A stretch of 64,000 nt of DNA from Symbiodinium sp. CCMP2592 (lineage: Eukaryota > Sar > Dinophyceae > Suessiales > Symbiodiniaceae): contig CAJNDT010000324.1 in assembly GCA_905221615.1 (NCBI GenBank), positions 558,001 through 622,000 of the forward strand. The letters are read 5' to 3'. The notes under the pieces were generated by a model that was given only the letters and a program-made list of their open reading frames with translations, did no database searches and was not told the origin of the DNA. The position numbers were made by a program, and so were the translations under genes. Of the stretch, positions 43,091 to 52,136 are shown piece after piece. The first letter of the stretch is position 1. The number at the start of each line of letters is the position of its first letter.

Positions 43091-43307
43091 CAGTACCCCG
43101 GAACGAAAAGATGCCTCTCTAGGGTTTAGGATTTATTGCTTAGGCTTTTGAAACACATCAAGAGCCTTGGGTTAGGGTTTAGGATTTAGGGTTTAGCATT
43201 GGGGCTTAGGGTTTGTAGCTACGTAAGGTTCAGGGGACCTGGGCCAAGTTCAAACTCAAGACCCTGAGCCTGAGAATCTACTAAAAGCACTCCACAACCT
43301 CATAATG

Positions 43308-43373
43308 TAGGGGTCTGTTTTAAGAATAGGGTTTTGGGGCCCATTATACTATAACAATAATTAAGGAACCCCA
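43308..43373. mobile_element. PE-G, truncated
   Basis: TAGGGGTCTGTTTTAAGAAT, then GGGGCCCATTATACTATAAC and TTAAGGAACCCC; the outer right arm is lost. Confidence 0.65.
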
Positions 43374-43744
43374 CCCCAACCCCTCCTGCAGGCATGGGTT
43401 GAGGTAGAAAGAGCGGGCCCAGTATGATATTCCTCCAGCTTGGCAGAAGACCACCACTCGCGTAAAGAGGAAGAAGCCATGCTTCCGCGATTCTGACATG
43501 GCACTTTCCAACCTCTGCTTGTCTTTGCGGCCCAGATTTTTTTTAGGTTTAATTTAAGGGTTTGGGTTTCGTTTAGGGTTCAGGGTTTTGGGGATTGGCT
43601 GCAGGGTTTAAGGTTAAGGATTCACTTTATGGGCTTTCCAAAACAAAGGCGGGGTTTGGGTAGATCCCAATAACTGTACGCATAGGGAGTATACGAGGAC
43701 GCTATATAACCATTTTTTCCGACCTGCAAACTACATAGGATACC
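43374..43744. other. Unassigned, no gene seen
   Basis: 43540-43620 is GGGTTTAAGG-like; a CAAAACAAAGG patch follows. No coding feature. Confidence 0.45.
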
Positions 43745-43859
43745 TTAACTACTATTTGCTTAAGAACCCCCCAAAAAATAAAAATAAAAATCCCTATATT
43801 ACCCCATAAGGAATATTTATGTTCATTTTTTGGAGGGTTCTTAAGCAAATAGTAGTTAA
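43745..43859. mobile_element. Palindromic element PE-O
   Basis: 35-bp arms, TTAACTACTATTTGCTTAAG... against ...CTTAAGCAAATAGTAGTTAA, with one mismatch. The unpaired centre AAAATAAAAATCCCTATATT is A/T-rich. Single copy in the window. Confidence 0.9.
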
Positions 43860-43955
43860 CATGATACTTCAAGCAGGGCCCAGGAACCGCTCTTCCCATG
43901 GATCCTCCGCAGGTGAGGGCTTGGACTTTTTTGAAGCTGAGTATTGAAGGGCGAC

Positions 43956-44071
43956 GGTTTAGGGTTTAGGGTGTGGGGTTTAGGGTTGAGGGTTCAGGGT
44001 TTAGGGTTTAGGGTTTAGGGTTCAGGTTTTAGGGTTTAGGGTTTAGGGTTCAGGATTTAGGGCTCAGGGTT
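43956..44071. repeat. TTTAGGG/TTCAGGG array
   Basis: About 15 heptamer-like units with TTCAGGG and TTGAGGG variants. Confidence 0.9.
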
Positions 44072-44342
44072 TGGGGGCAAAGGGTTTTCGGAGTTGCTGG
44101 CTGACATTCTTGCAGGGTCTGCGGTGCTCGCTCCTTTGACTCGGGAAACCACCAAACCTGAAAAAATTCTCAACAGCAGCATGGTGGATTCTGGCCCCGA
44201 CCAGGCCAGCCGAGTGGCGCCTAAACCCAAATTGTGAAGGCTCCTAAATTAAGCTTATGGCTTCCACTGCCTGCTTCGAAGACCACCTCTCCGAGAGCCA
44301 CCCAACGAAGGTGGTCACATCTTGTCCGGCCAGGGTGAAGTG
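44072..44342. other. Unassigned, no gene seen
   Basis: GC-moderate sequence without repeats or a convincing frame. Confidence 0.4.
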
Positions 44343-44455
44343 GATCCTTGGTAAAGTCTCATTTTAAGGGTTTAGTGTTTAGGATCCTTGGTAAAGTGTC
44401 GTTTTAAGGGTTTAGTGTTTAGGATCCTTGATAAAGCGTCTTTCAAGGGTCTAAG
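44343..44455. repeat. 40-bp tandem repeat, 2.8 copies
   Basis: GATCCTTGGTAAAGTCTCAT followed by TTTAAGGGTTTAGTGTTTAG, repeated at 44343, 44383 and 44423. Confidence 0.95.
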
Positions 44456-44759
44456 GATGTTTGGAGTTGTTTCAACTCAGGATCCCTGTAGAAGGCCCAG
44501 ACCGCTACGAGGATCCAAAAAGTAGATCACCTAATTGTGTTTAGGGTTTAAAAGAGTTAGGGTTTAGGGTTTAGGACACGATACAGGGTACTTTCGAGGA
44601 CATTCTGCTAAGGGAGCTGAGGCTCACGAACTATGCTTTTGTGCTTCTGGTCTGTGGGGTGGTTCTTCAAAGGACTGGTTGCACTACAAGGACTTTTGGA
44701 GTGTTTTCTGGGGCTTTGGCTGCGGAGGGCTGCCTAACCAGAAGTCCCCTACCTTAGCC

Positions 44760-44847
44760 TACCAAACCCTACTTTTTGTAGGTTCTTATGATAAAACTTC
44801 CCTAATATGGAGTTAATAGGGACCCTACAAAAAAGTAGGGTTTGGTA
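44760..44847. mobile_element. Palindromic element PE-P
   Basis: TACCAAACCCTACTTTTTG pairs with AAAAAGTAGGGTTTGGTA; inner TAGGTTCTTATGATA and TTAATAGGGACCCTA are weakly paired. Single copy here. Confidence 0.85.
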
Positions 44848-44921
44848 ACCTCAAAGCACCGAGCCTTGCATGGAAAGTACGGTGGGGCCCTCCCTTTCGA
44901 AAGTTCTTGAATACCTCAGAA

Positions 44922-44989
44922 GCCCTAAACCCTAAACCCTAAACCCTAAACCCTAAACCCTAAACCCCTAAACCCTAAACCCCTAAACC
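44922..44989. repeat. CCCTAAA array
   Basis: About nine heptamers, two with an extra C. Confidence 0.92.
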
Positions 44990-45084
44990 TGGAACCACTT
45001 TGGGCTTCGACGGCCCTGTAAAGTTTTCAAACGTTAAAAAACCACGCCCTAAACCCACAGCATTCGCAGTGAGTTATTCGATCA

Positions 45085-45148
45085 TAGGGTTTAGGGCTTA
45101 GGGCTTAGGGTTTAGGGTGTAGGGTTTAGGGTTTAGGGTTTAGGGTTT
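45085..45148. repeat. TTTAGGG array at the left edge of the retroelement
   Basis: Nine units (some GCTTAGGG or TGTAGGG). The last telomere-like repeat before the coding retroelement; opposite in orientation to the array at 44922. Confidence 0.9.
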
Positions 45149-45451
45149 TGAAGCAGGAACTGGATTAGTGAGTGTCCAACCACACAAACGAGCACACTTT
45201 TTGGTCTGAGCCCAAGACGTCTGTCGTACAGGGTGCGTTCAGAACTAACACAAAAACTACGCTCGCATGAGGACATGTCAACACGGCGCTTCAAGACAGG
45301 GAAATTTCACACCCGTCTTATCTGTAGTGTGACGTCCGAATCATGCTCGAATTTGATCGCTTTGGACCAAACCTACTTCACCGGATTATACCGGGAGCTT
45401 GCGCAGTCAACCGAGCCGAGTGCGGCGACTCAAGGCTCTAGGCTGAGTTCT
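45149..45451 (-). other. 3' flank of the copia polyprotein
   Basis: Non-repetitive sequence between the TTTAGGG array and the polyprotein stop. It would hold the 3' untranslated region and, if present, a 3' LTR. I compared it by eye with 55.4-57.6 kb and found no matching block. A 121-codon plus frame (45233-45598) is antisense to it and is not called. Confidence 0.5.
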
Positions 45452-48400
45452 TCAATCGCGAAGCGGAGTGCTTTCGGTACTCTCGGTATTCTGTGCGGCT
45501 TGCGCGGGCACATCGAGTACCTGTACGAGGTTGCGATCAATGCTGTGATTGATCAAAAGCGGTTTCATACTCTTAGTGAGGCAATCCGCAAGTTGTAAAT
45601 GCGTCGGTATCCATCTCAACTCATCGCCACAGGGATGGTACAGGACGTGCGTTAGTTCGTCCTCTTCCCAAAGTCCTTGGCGAAGTCCGGACATCTCAAT
45701 GGCAAGGCGTTTATCCTCGCAGGACTTTGGAATCGACGCTGTCAAGTGATCCGAAAGGGACCTGCAGTCCGTATACTGCAGGTGGAACATCGATCTCTTG
45801 GCGACTTCTTCCCAGTTCTGTGACCGGGGCAGTTTGCCGAGTACTTCGAGTACTGCTGCTCGAATACGGTCTCCATGCTCTATGGCATGTTGCAACGAGT
45901 AAGCCTCACACTGCAGTGTGGCGCGACAAACCCGTTTCATGGTGGACGAGGAGAACGAAATGAGGTGCATCTCATGCGTTGGCGCGTTCTTGTCCACCGC
46001 CGACTGTGCGGAAGTGAGATAGTGGAAACGGCCTCTCTGCGACTTATGGTTCGCCTCTCCTGCAAAGGAGGCGTCGCAAAACGTGACGACCGCCAGCTCC
46101 CCTGTATTCCAGGGTAACTTAGCGCTGTACGTGATCGGCCTATCCGCATCTCCTAACGCCAGTGCTACTACGCGGTTTGCTTCACGGAGCGTATCCACCG
46201 TGGCTGTCGTAACACGCTGCTGCAGGGCATTCACCCTATAGGCAAGATCAGGTCTCGTGGCGCGGGCCACCCAAGCCAGCGATCCTATGACGGATCTCAG
46301 CGCTGTGCGCTGGCCATTCGAGACTGGAGTCGTGCCCTTTTCAGATTTATGTATATCGATCGGGCGAATTGCACGCGTGTTGTCCCTACAGTTTATACTG
46401 ATGGTCCCATCGGCGCTTTGCACATACTCGCGTCCGCAGAAACGGAACTTCTCAGTCTCTATGCGACCGATCTTAAACTTATCCAGCAGATTCTGGATAG
46501 CCGGCTCGCCTTCGGCGGTAGCAGCCCACAGGAAATCATCCACGTGGGTGCACAAGCAAGCGCACAAACGACCACCTTCTCCTGTAATATAGTACAGGGC
46601 TGACAGAATTTGCGAGGCATTTAAGCCAAATTCTCGGCAACTCTCCTTTATACGGAGGTAAAGGTTCCGACCCGCGTCGGTGGTGCCGTACACGGGTACT
46701 CGGGCAATCATATACCCGGCTCGCTGAATCTCTGCATCGGGCACACCCTTAGGGTGTTTGGGAACCCGAAGAATGAGGAGGCGCTCAAGGGGTTTCCCTT
46801 GGAAGTATGCGTTCGTTATATCGGCTGCTTTGAGCCGCAGGGCCAACGAAACCGCCCATGAACACAGAAGGGCTATACCTTCCGGCTCGGCCGTGGGGCT
46901 GTCTGCCCTGATATCCTCCTCATTCGAGATATGCTCGAAGTTTCCACATGCGACCAAGCGTGCTTTCCACTTGGGAGTGTATGCTGCTGTCCCCTTTAGG
47001 TGTTCATTCTTATCGGTAAGAACCCATTTGGTGGGGATACACACGTGGCCAGCCTTTGTAAGCTCCTTAAACTCCTTGTCTGTGCAAGGGACCACTGCGT
47101 TGAATTCAGTGTACTTCTGCCATTCAGTCTTCATGGCAGCATCCAGCCCCAGCTGTACCTCTACAGGGGCCTTATGGTAATCCAGGAGCGAGGCCATGTA
47201 GCCAACATCGACATTAGAGCCGAAGGCGTCTTCCCCATCAGGGGTGAGAGCGAAGGCCTTGGATTCCGCCTCTCGACTATCCGAGGGCTCAACTGCTGGC
47301 ACTGTCGTGCCAATCGCAGCTGTGTGCGATGCTGCTGCCAGTCCGTCGTCTTCCTCAGGAATGTAGTGACACGGATGGGCTTCTGGCAGTCCGTTAGCAC
47401 GTATGTGCTCCGCAAGTTTCGAATGCTCGAGCCATATGTGCTGGGCGATATTTCGCCGATGGCATCGCCGCCAACTGGCCTCCGAACACAACAGAAGTAT
47501 TCGGTGAAAGTCATCGTGAGCCTCGCTAACTATTCTAGCGATCGCACAGAGCCCTTGGTCTGTTTGCAGGTTGGCTTCAATCCCGCCCCGATTCCTGTTG
47601 CCTAACTCGGGGGCGTGACTGTACACAACCCCTTTTGCAAAGCATGTGGCAGAAAGCTCATCACAATTGTATTGTGGATGCCGAACGCTGTACGGGTGGC
47701 TTCTGCAATCTACGATTTCCTTAATCCCGTACTCGTGGATGCGCTCTAGGAACGTCTCGATGGGAAGATCAGAGTGACCCATGGTGTATATCCCATCGCC
47801 TTTCCTGCCAAAGGTGTTGGGCGCATCCCTATATATGGGGTAGCCTAGATCCGACAAAAGCTGTATGTCATCTTTAGACAACTTACCGAGGTCACTCACC
47901 GTGTATGCGGAGAGACTGTATCTTTCTCCTACAAACGGTGCGACCATGTGCACGTCCTTCGGGCGAAACTTAAGAACCTTGTTCTTAGTATCATGGACGG
48001 TGCCATACATTGTCGTGTTTTGAATACGCACGGGAGTTGTACCCGTGGCTTCTTCCACCCATAGGCCGCCTCCACGATACTCGCCCACACCTATAGTGTA
48101 GTTATACGAGCCAGGAGTGTTCGCTAGGTCTCTATGGGCCTCTGCGCCTCTGTTGGTAAGCTGAACGCTACTCCACTGTGGAAGATGGTGACCGGCTTGC
48201 ATACTGTGATGCAAGAGGTAGTGGTTGAGGTACATGGCGAACGACGGTCTCTCGCGCGTTGGTCCAGAGACACCAACAAGACCACCGTGCCGATATACTC
48301 CCACCGCGAGGGCTATGCTCCCGGGATCTCCATCATCTAGGAGCGGGCGCGTGTACGCCTCGCGTCGGTCGCGGTCATAAGCGCGAAGGAGGGCCAGACA

Positions 48401-48993
48401 CTCATCTGGAGAAAAACCCTGAGCATCTATCAGGCCTTTTGCCATGATCTCTACTTGATCAATCTCTTCCGCAACTAGTGCGTCATCACGGCCTCCTACT
48501 GGCGATCGCGACCGGGCGGTTTCGCCCGTCTTATCTTTGGCGCGAAACCTTGCAGGGGTAGATGGCGCTGGCATCGGTGTGCCGGGCATCATCGCTGGCG
48601 TCGATGGTGCTGGCATAGGCACATCGTGCGCGACTGCCGGTGTAAGCGGGGCAGCTGCAGCCACTGGACGTGGCGTCGCTGGTGCTGTGACCGGATCCGC
48701 TACGCGCTCATCCTGGAACCTTTGTTCCGGCCCATGTACGATGGCTTCCGGAAGCACTGGTTCACCTGCCAAAACGCGGTGCGCTGCAACTTCGATTTCA
48801 TCAGCTGGGCGCATCTTCCTAGCGTTCACAAGTACAGGGATATTCTCGTGTAATACCCAGTACGCATTCTCTGCCTCACGTCCTATGACGCGGCTAACCG
48901 TGGACCATACGACTCCTGGGCTGCCAGGGACGTTGTCCCGACGGTAGATAACTAAATCACCAACCTTATAATCAGTGTCTAGAGCGCTGTAAC
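45452..48993 (-). CDS. Copia polyprotein part 3: dioxygenase-like, DUF488, reverse transcriptase, RNase H
   Basis: Residues are numbered from the ATG at 48829; coding continues upstream in frame (DYKVGDLVIYRRD) to the frame junction. A Pro/Ala-rich linker covers about 48-110. At 200-310 a 2OG-Fe(II)-dioxygenase-like fold is suggested by H232-R-D234, GGGLWVE, H294 and R303. At 346-475 a DUF488 domain shows GIYTMGHS, DCRSHPYS and LLCSEA...CHRR. Reverse transcriptase at 565-790 has D670 (KAADITNAYFQG) and the HVDD box at 762-765, with His in place of the usual Tyr. RNase H at 910-1085 has D919, E975, D1021 and D1082 (LADCLTK). The stop follows TPLRD. Role: cDNA synthesis and RNA removal during retrotransposition. 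What the two extra domains do is unknown. Confidence 0.93.
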
Positions 48994-51900
48994 GCTTTGG
49001 CCACCTTGCGGGAAGTCTCTAAATGAACAAAGGCCTTTTTGGCTTCCTGCCGTGCTCTGTGCCGAATGTAGTATACACTCGTCTCATCATACTTGGTGAA
49101 CAATGTACCAAGACTTTCGGATTCATCTAGCACGGAACCCGGTGTTCGAGGCTGCTTTCCCAACACGTGTTGTGCTGGGCTAAACCCTTGGTGCCTACTA
49201 AGCTCGTTCTTAGTAGTAACGCTCTCGGTAACGACCGCCTCCATCTCCTCGATATTCGAGGGCTGAGTCTCCTGCGCGACTTTTCTAATGATGGCCTTAG
49301 CAAGTCCACCATGGCGTTCGACCTTTCCAATAGTCTGCGGACTCTCGAGAGGGGCGTTCTTATGGATTATACCATGCTGTGCCAAATACTCTGAAAATTC
49401 TCCCCTGAAGTGCGTCCCTCTGTCAGTGGTTATGACTTTGGGATGTCCAGCCCAGCTGATCCACCTGTCAATCAGGCATTTCACACACTGGCGGGCACTT
49501 GGGTTACCACCCCCAGATTTCACGAGCACAACTTGCTGGAAACTGGTTCCCATGTCAACTATATTGACAGCAGTATAGCGATTTCCGAAGAAGTCCTTGA
49601 CCTCTAGCGCATCCATTCCTATCGTATGGTTGAATTCCTTTGGAAACACGCTATCACCTGCGACAGGATGGTGCCTGGGCACTGGAGCTGTGTCCAGGCA
49701 GACCTTACACTTGTAAAGTCCGGCAGCGGCGATGAAATCTTTGCTCGCCCGGGCCTGCTTCAGAACCTGTATCAGGACTGCGTTTGGCAGATGGCCAAAC
49801 GATCGGTGCAGGCGCCTTATAGCTACCCGGACTCGTTGCGGTAACGATCTCCACGCCGCTCGGCGCTCTGCCTCTGTGTTCGGAGTTCCGGGAAACGGGA
49901 ATTGTTCCAAAATGAGGCGTTCTCTCTCCTCGGGCGTCAGTGCGCCGCCGGCATCGTCCACCCCATCGGGGACACCTCGCTGAGGCATCTCGGCGTCGGG
50001 CACCAGCTCTGCTTCGCTGATGTCCTCAGGATCTGTGTCCTGGGCGTCGCCGACAAAGCAAGTTCGGCTAAATGCGTTGATATAGTACTCCTCAGAAATG
50101 GTACGACAAAGGTTCCAAAAGTCAGTACTATCCGTATCAACATAGCTACGGGGTATATACCCGTAAGACTCTGACCATGCTTGGAAGAGGTCCAAAGCCT
50201 TTCCAATCTCTGGGCCTATGCCTGAGATATGCATGTCTCCCCTCAAGGTAACAGTGTCCTCAAGCATTGGATAGCCGTTCGGGGTAACCAATATGATCGG
50301 AATGTTGAGGGTATCGGCTACACACTCAAGCTCCAAACACAACTCCTCTGTGGAAGTCTCAAACCTGGCAACCACGAGGCCCGGTGGCCCGTTCTGCCTC
50401 TCGTTGATCACGCTCGCGAGGACCTGTGCCGAGGGTTCATGCAATCTAATCAGGTGATCAGCTTCTCGCATGGCAGCGTTGTACACGATTGCCTTTAAGA
50501 CTTCGTCTCCCGCTACCATTTCGGTAAGGCTTGAGGTGAGGTACTTGGACTGGGCCTTGCTAAGCTTCTTTAAGCTAGCGGCTGAGGGCCCAGAGGCTGC
50601 GCTGCTACTGTGGGGCAGGTCTTCGGGAGGATCAGGGCTTGGAAAAGAAATCTGGCTGGCTTGTCCTACCCACTCCCCACTGCAGACGGCCATGTATGCT
50701 GCATCGCGCTCTGCTCCGTCCTCCTCCATGGGTGAAACGTCACCCTCCGGGACTGTGCCCGGGCTGGCAGAGGTGGCAATGCGCGACGCCCGCGGGTCTG
50801 TGCCCGGGATATACACGGCACTCAAGGCATCTGTGTCCTCGATCTGATGGGGCACCGTGGCCGCGTCGAACGCCAAGGGAAAGACCCAAAGCGCGACGTA
50901 TGCGCCGTCTTCCGTCGGCTCCTGCGTCGGGCAGGCCTGCTCGGCTCCACCGGTTTCGGTGGGCAACTTCTCGGAGTCTGACCCCGGCGGAAAGCATGCG
51001 CCTTCATACGTCCAACTGGTGCCGTCGGAGGGGTCCAGATGGGAAAACAAATATCCTATGGGATCTATGTCCCGTAGCTTGCCCGTCGGCTTATACGAAC
51101 GGCCTGTGTGGCGGGTGACCACAGTGCACTTTATGTTGTGCCGTTCGCTGAGCTCATGGTGATTTTTGTCACCAGCCCAGAAGCGCCTCGGTGCATATGG
51201 ACCGATCCAGCACGCTGGCGCCTGCTTCTCGCACATCACCTCGTATAGGGCGGTCAGCACACCATCAGGAAAGTCCTGGAACACGATGCGCCTGTTCCAC
51301 CCGAAACCTGTGTCGGGGCTGAGTCCAATGGCACCAACGTCGATGGCCAGGATCCTCTCGTCGATTTCGACGAGCTTGCCTTGCCCTGGGGGCTTCGGGA
51401 ACTGACGACGGAATTCTGCCCATTCCGCGTCATTCCACTCGTCCGACGGCCTATCGCCGTGGAAGTACCACCATGACTCTTTTGCTGTCATGGGGCGGTG
51501 CGGATTCTCGCGCTCTGGGAACCTATGGTAACCAGCACTGCCTCGGAAGCGCGGTGGCTCCGGCGGTTCAGGCGGGCGCCTGCTGCCTCCAAGGCTGCTC
51601 CTGGGTCCCGGTGGATCCCAGTCACCTGCACCTGTGCCGTCGTCGTACTCGACCTCGTCGTACACACTGTGGGGTGCAGCCTTGCCTTTGCCCTTGCCTT
51701 TGTCGGGCTCATACTCCACCTCCGGCCGTGCAGAGGGGCGAGGATTCGTGCGCTCACGCTCGGGAGCTGTGTCCCGGCCTGCACGAATGCGCTCGCGCTC
51801 GGGAGCTGTGTCCCGGCCTGCACGAATGCGCTCGCGCTCGGGAGCTGTGTCCCGATCCGCACGGTCGTCGCCTGGGTCGCGGACGCGACCCCAACGGGAG

Positions 51901-52136
51901 GTGCGTTGGCGTGTCGGAGCCTCGGACCTATCCCGAGGTCTGGAGTCCATTCGCCGCCTTTCTCGGGTGCGGTCACGGTGATGGCCCCTGCTCGAGGAGG
52001 AACTATCCCTCCGCCTGCGACGCGATCTGGAGCGGCGTGTGAGCCTCTTAAGCTCCACCTCGGCCCTATCGGCCCGGCGTTCCGCGTCTTCTGCCCTCTC
52101 GCGCATGTCCTGCAGCCGATCATACGCACTCTCAAG
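48972..52136 (-). CDS. Copia polyprotein part 2: coiled coil, RS-rich region, integrase
   Basis: Residues are numbered from the ATG at 52106, though coding enters from part 1. Residues 1-25 continue a coiled coil. Residues 22-60 are Arg/Ser-rich (SRSRRRRRDSSSSS). At 84-119 a 13-residue unit RDTAPERERIRAG repeats nearly three times. Residues 190-420 are a Trp-rich stretch of unknown nature (ESWWYFHGDRP, CWIGPYAPRRFW). Integrase follows: zinc finger H767, H772, C800, C803, and the catalytic D832, D895, E930 (GMDALEV, TTDRGTHFRG, GKVERHGG). All metal-binding and catalytic residues are present. The frame stops at 48972, but the normal copia continuation is found in the next frame. Confidence 0.93.
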   Translation of the reverse strand, partial: LESAYDRLQDMRERAEDAERRADRAEVELKRLTRRSRSRRRRRDSSSSSRGHHRDRTRERRRMDSRPRDRSEAPTRQRTSRWGRVRDPGDDRADRDTAPERERIRAGRDTAPERERIRAGRDTAPERERTNPRPSARPEVEYEPDKGKGKGKAAPHSVYDEVEYDDGTGAGDWDPPGPRSSLGGSRRPPEPPEPPRFRGSAGYHRFPERENPHRPMTAKESWWYFHGDRPSDEWNDAEWAEFRRQFPKPPGQGKLVEIDERILAIDVGAIGLSPDTGFGWNRRIVFQDFPDGVLTALYEVMCEKQAPACWIGPYAPRRFWAGDKNHHELSERHNIKCTVVTRHTGRSYKPTGKLRDIDPIGYLFSHLDPSDGTSWTYEGACFPPGSDSEKLPTETGGAEQACPTQEPTEDGAYVALWVFPLAFDAATVPHQIEDTDALSAVYIPGTDPRASRIATSASPGTVPEGDVSPMEEDGAERDAAYMAVCSGEWVGQASQISFPSPDPPEDLPHSSSAASGPSAASLKKLSKAQSKYLTSSLTEMVAGDEVLKAIVYNAAMREADHLIRLHEPSAQVLASVINERQNGPPGLVVARFETSTEELCLELECVADTLNIPIILVTPNGYPMLEDTVTLRGDMHISGIGPEIGKALDLFQAWSESYGYIPRSYVDTDSTDFWNLCRTISEEYYINAFSRTCFVGDAQDTDPEDISEAELVPDAEMPQRGVPDGVDDAGGALTPEERERLILEQFPFPGTPNTEAERRAAWRSLPQRVRVAIRRLHRSFGHLPNAVLIQVLKQARASKDFIAAAGLYKCKVCLDTAPVPRHHPVAGDSVFPKEFNHTIGMDALEVKDFFGNRYTAVNIVDMGTSFQQVVLVKSGGGNPSARQCVKCLIDRWISWAGHPKVITTDRGTHFRGEFSEYLAQHGIIHKNAPLESPQTIGKVERHGGLAKAIIRKVAQETQPSNIEEMEAVVTESVTTKNELSRHQGFSPAQHVLGKQPRTPGSVLDESESLGTLFTKYDETSVYYIRHRARQEAKKAFVHLETSRKVAKALQRSRH

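Noticed and set aside
51488..52130. C-terminal part of the long frame beginning at 55369
   Set aside because: Beyond about 52131 it overlaps part 2, whose coiled-coil and RS-rich reading is continuous with the upstream protein; the other frame is an overlap artefact.
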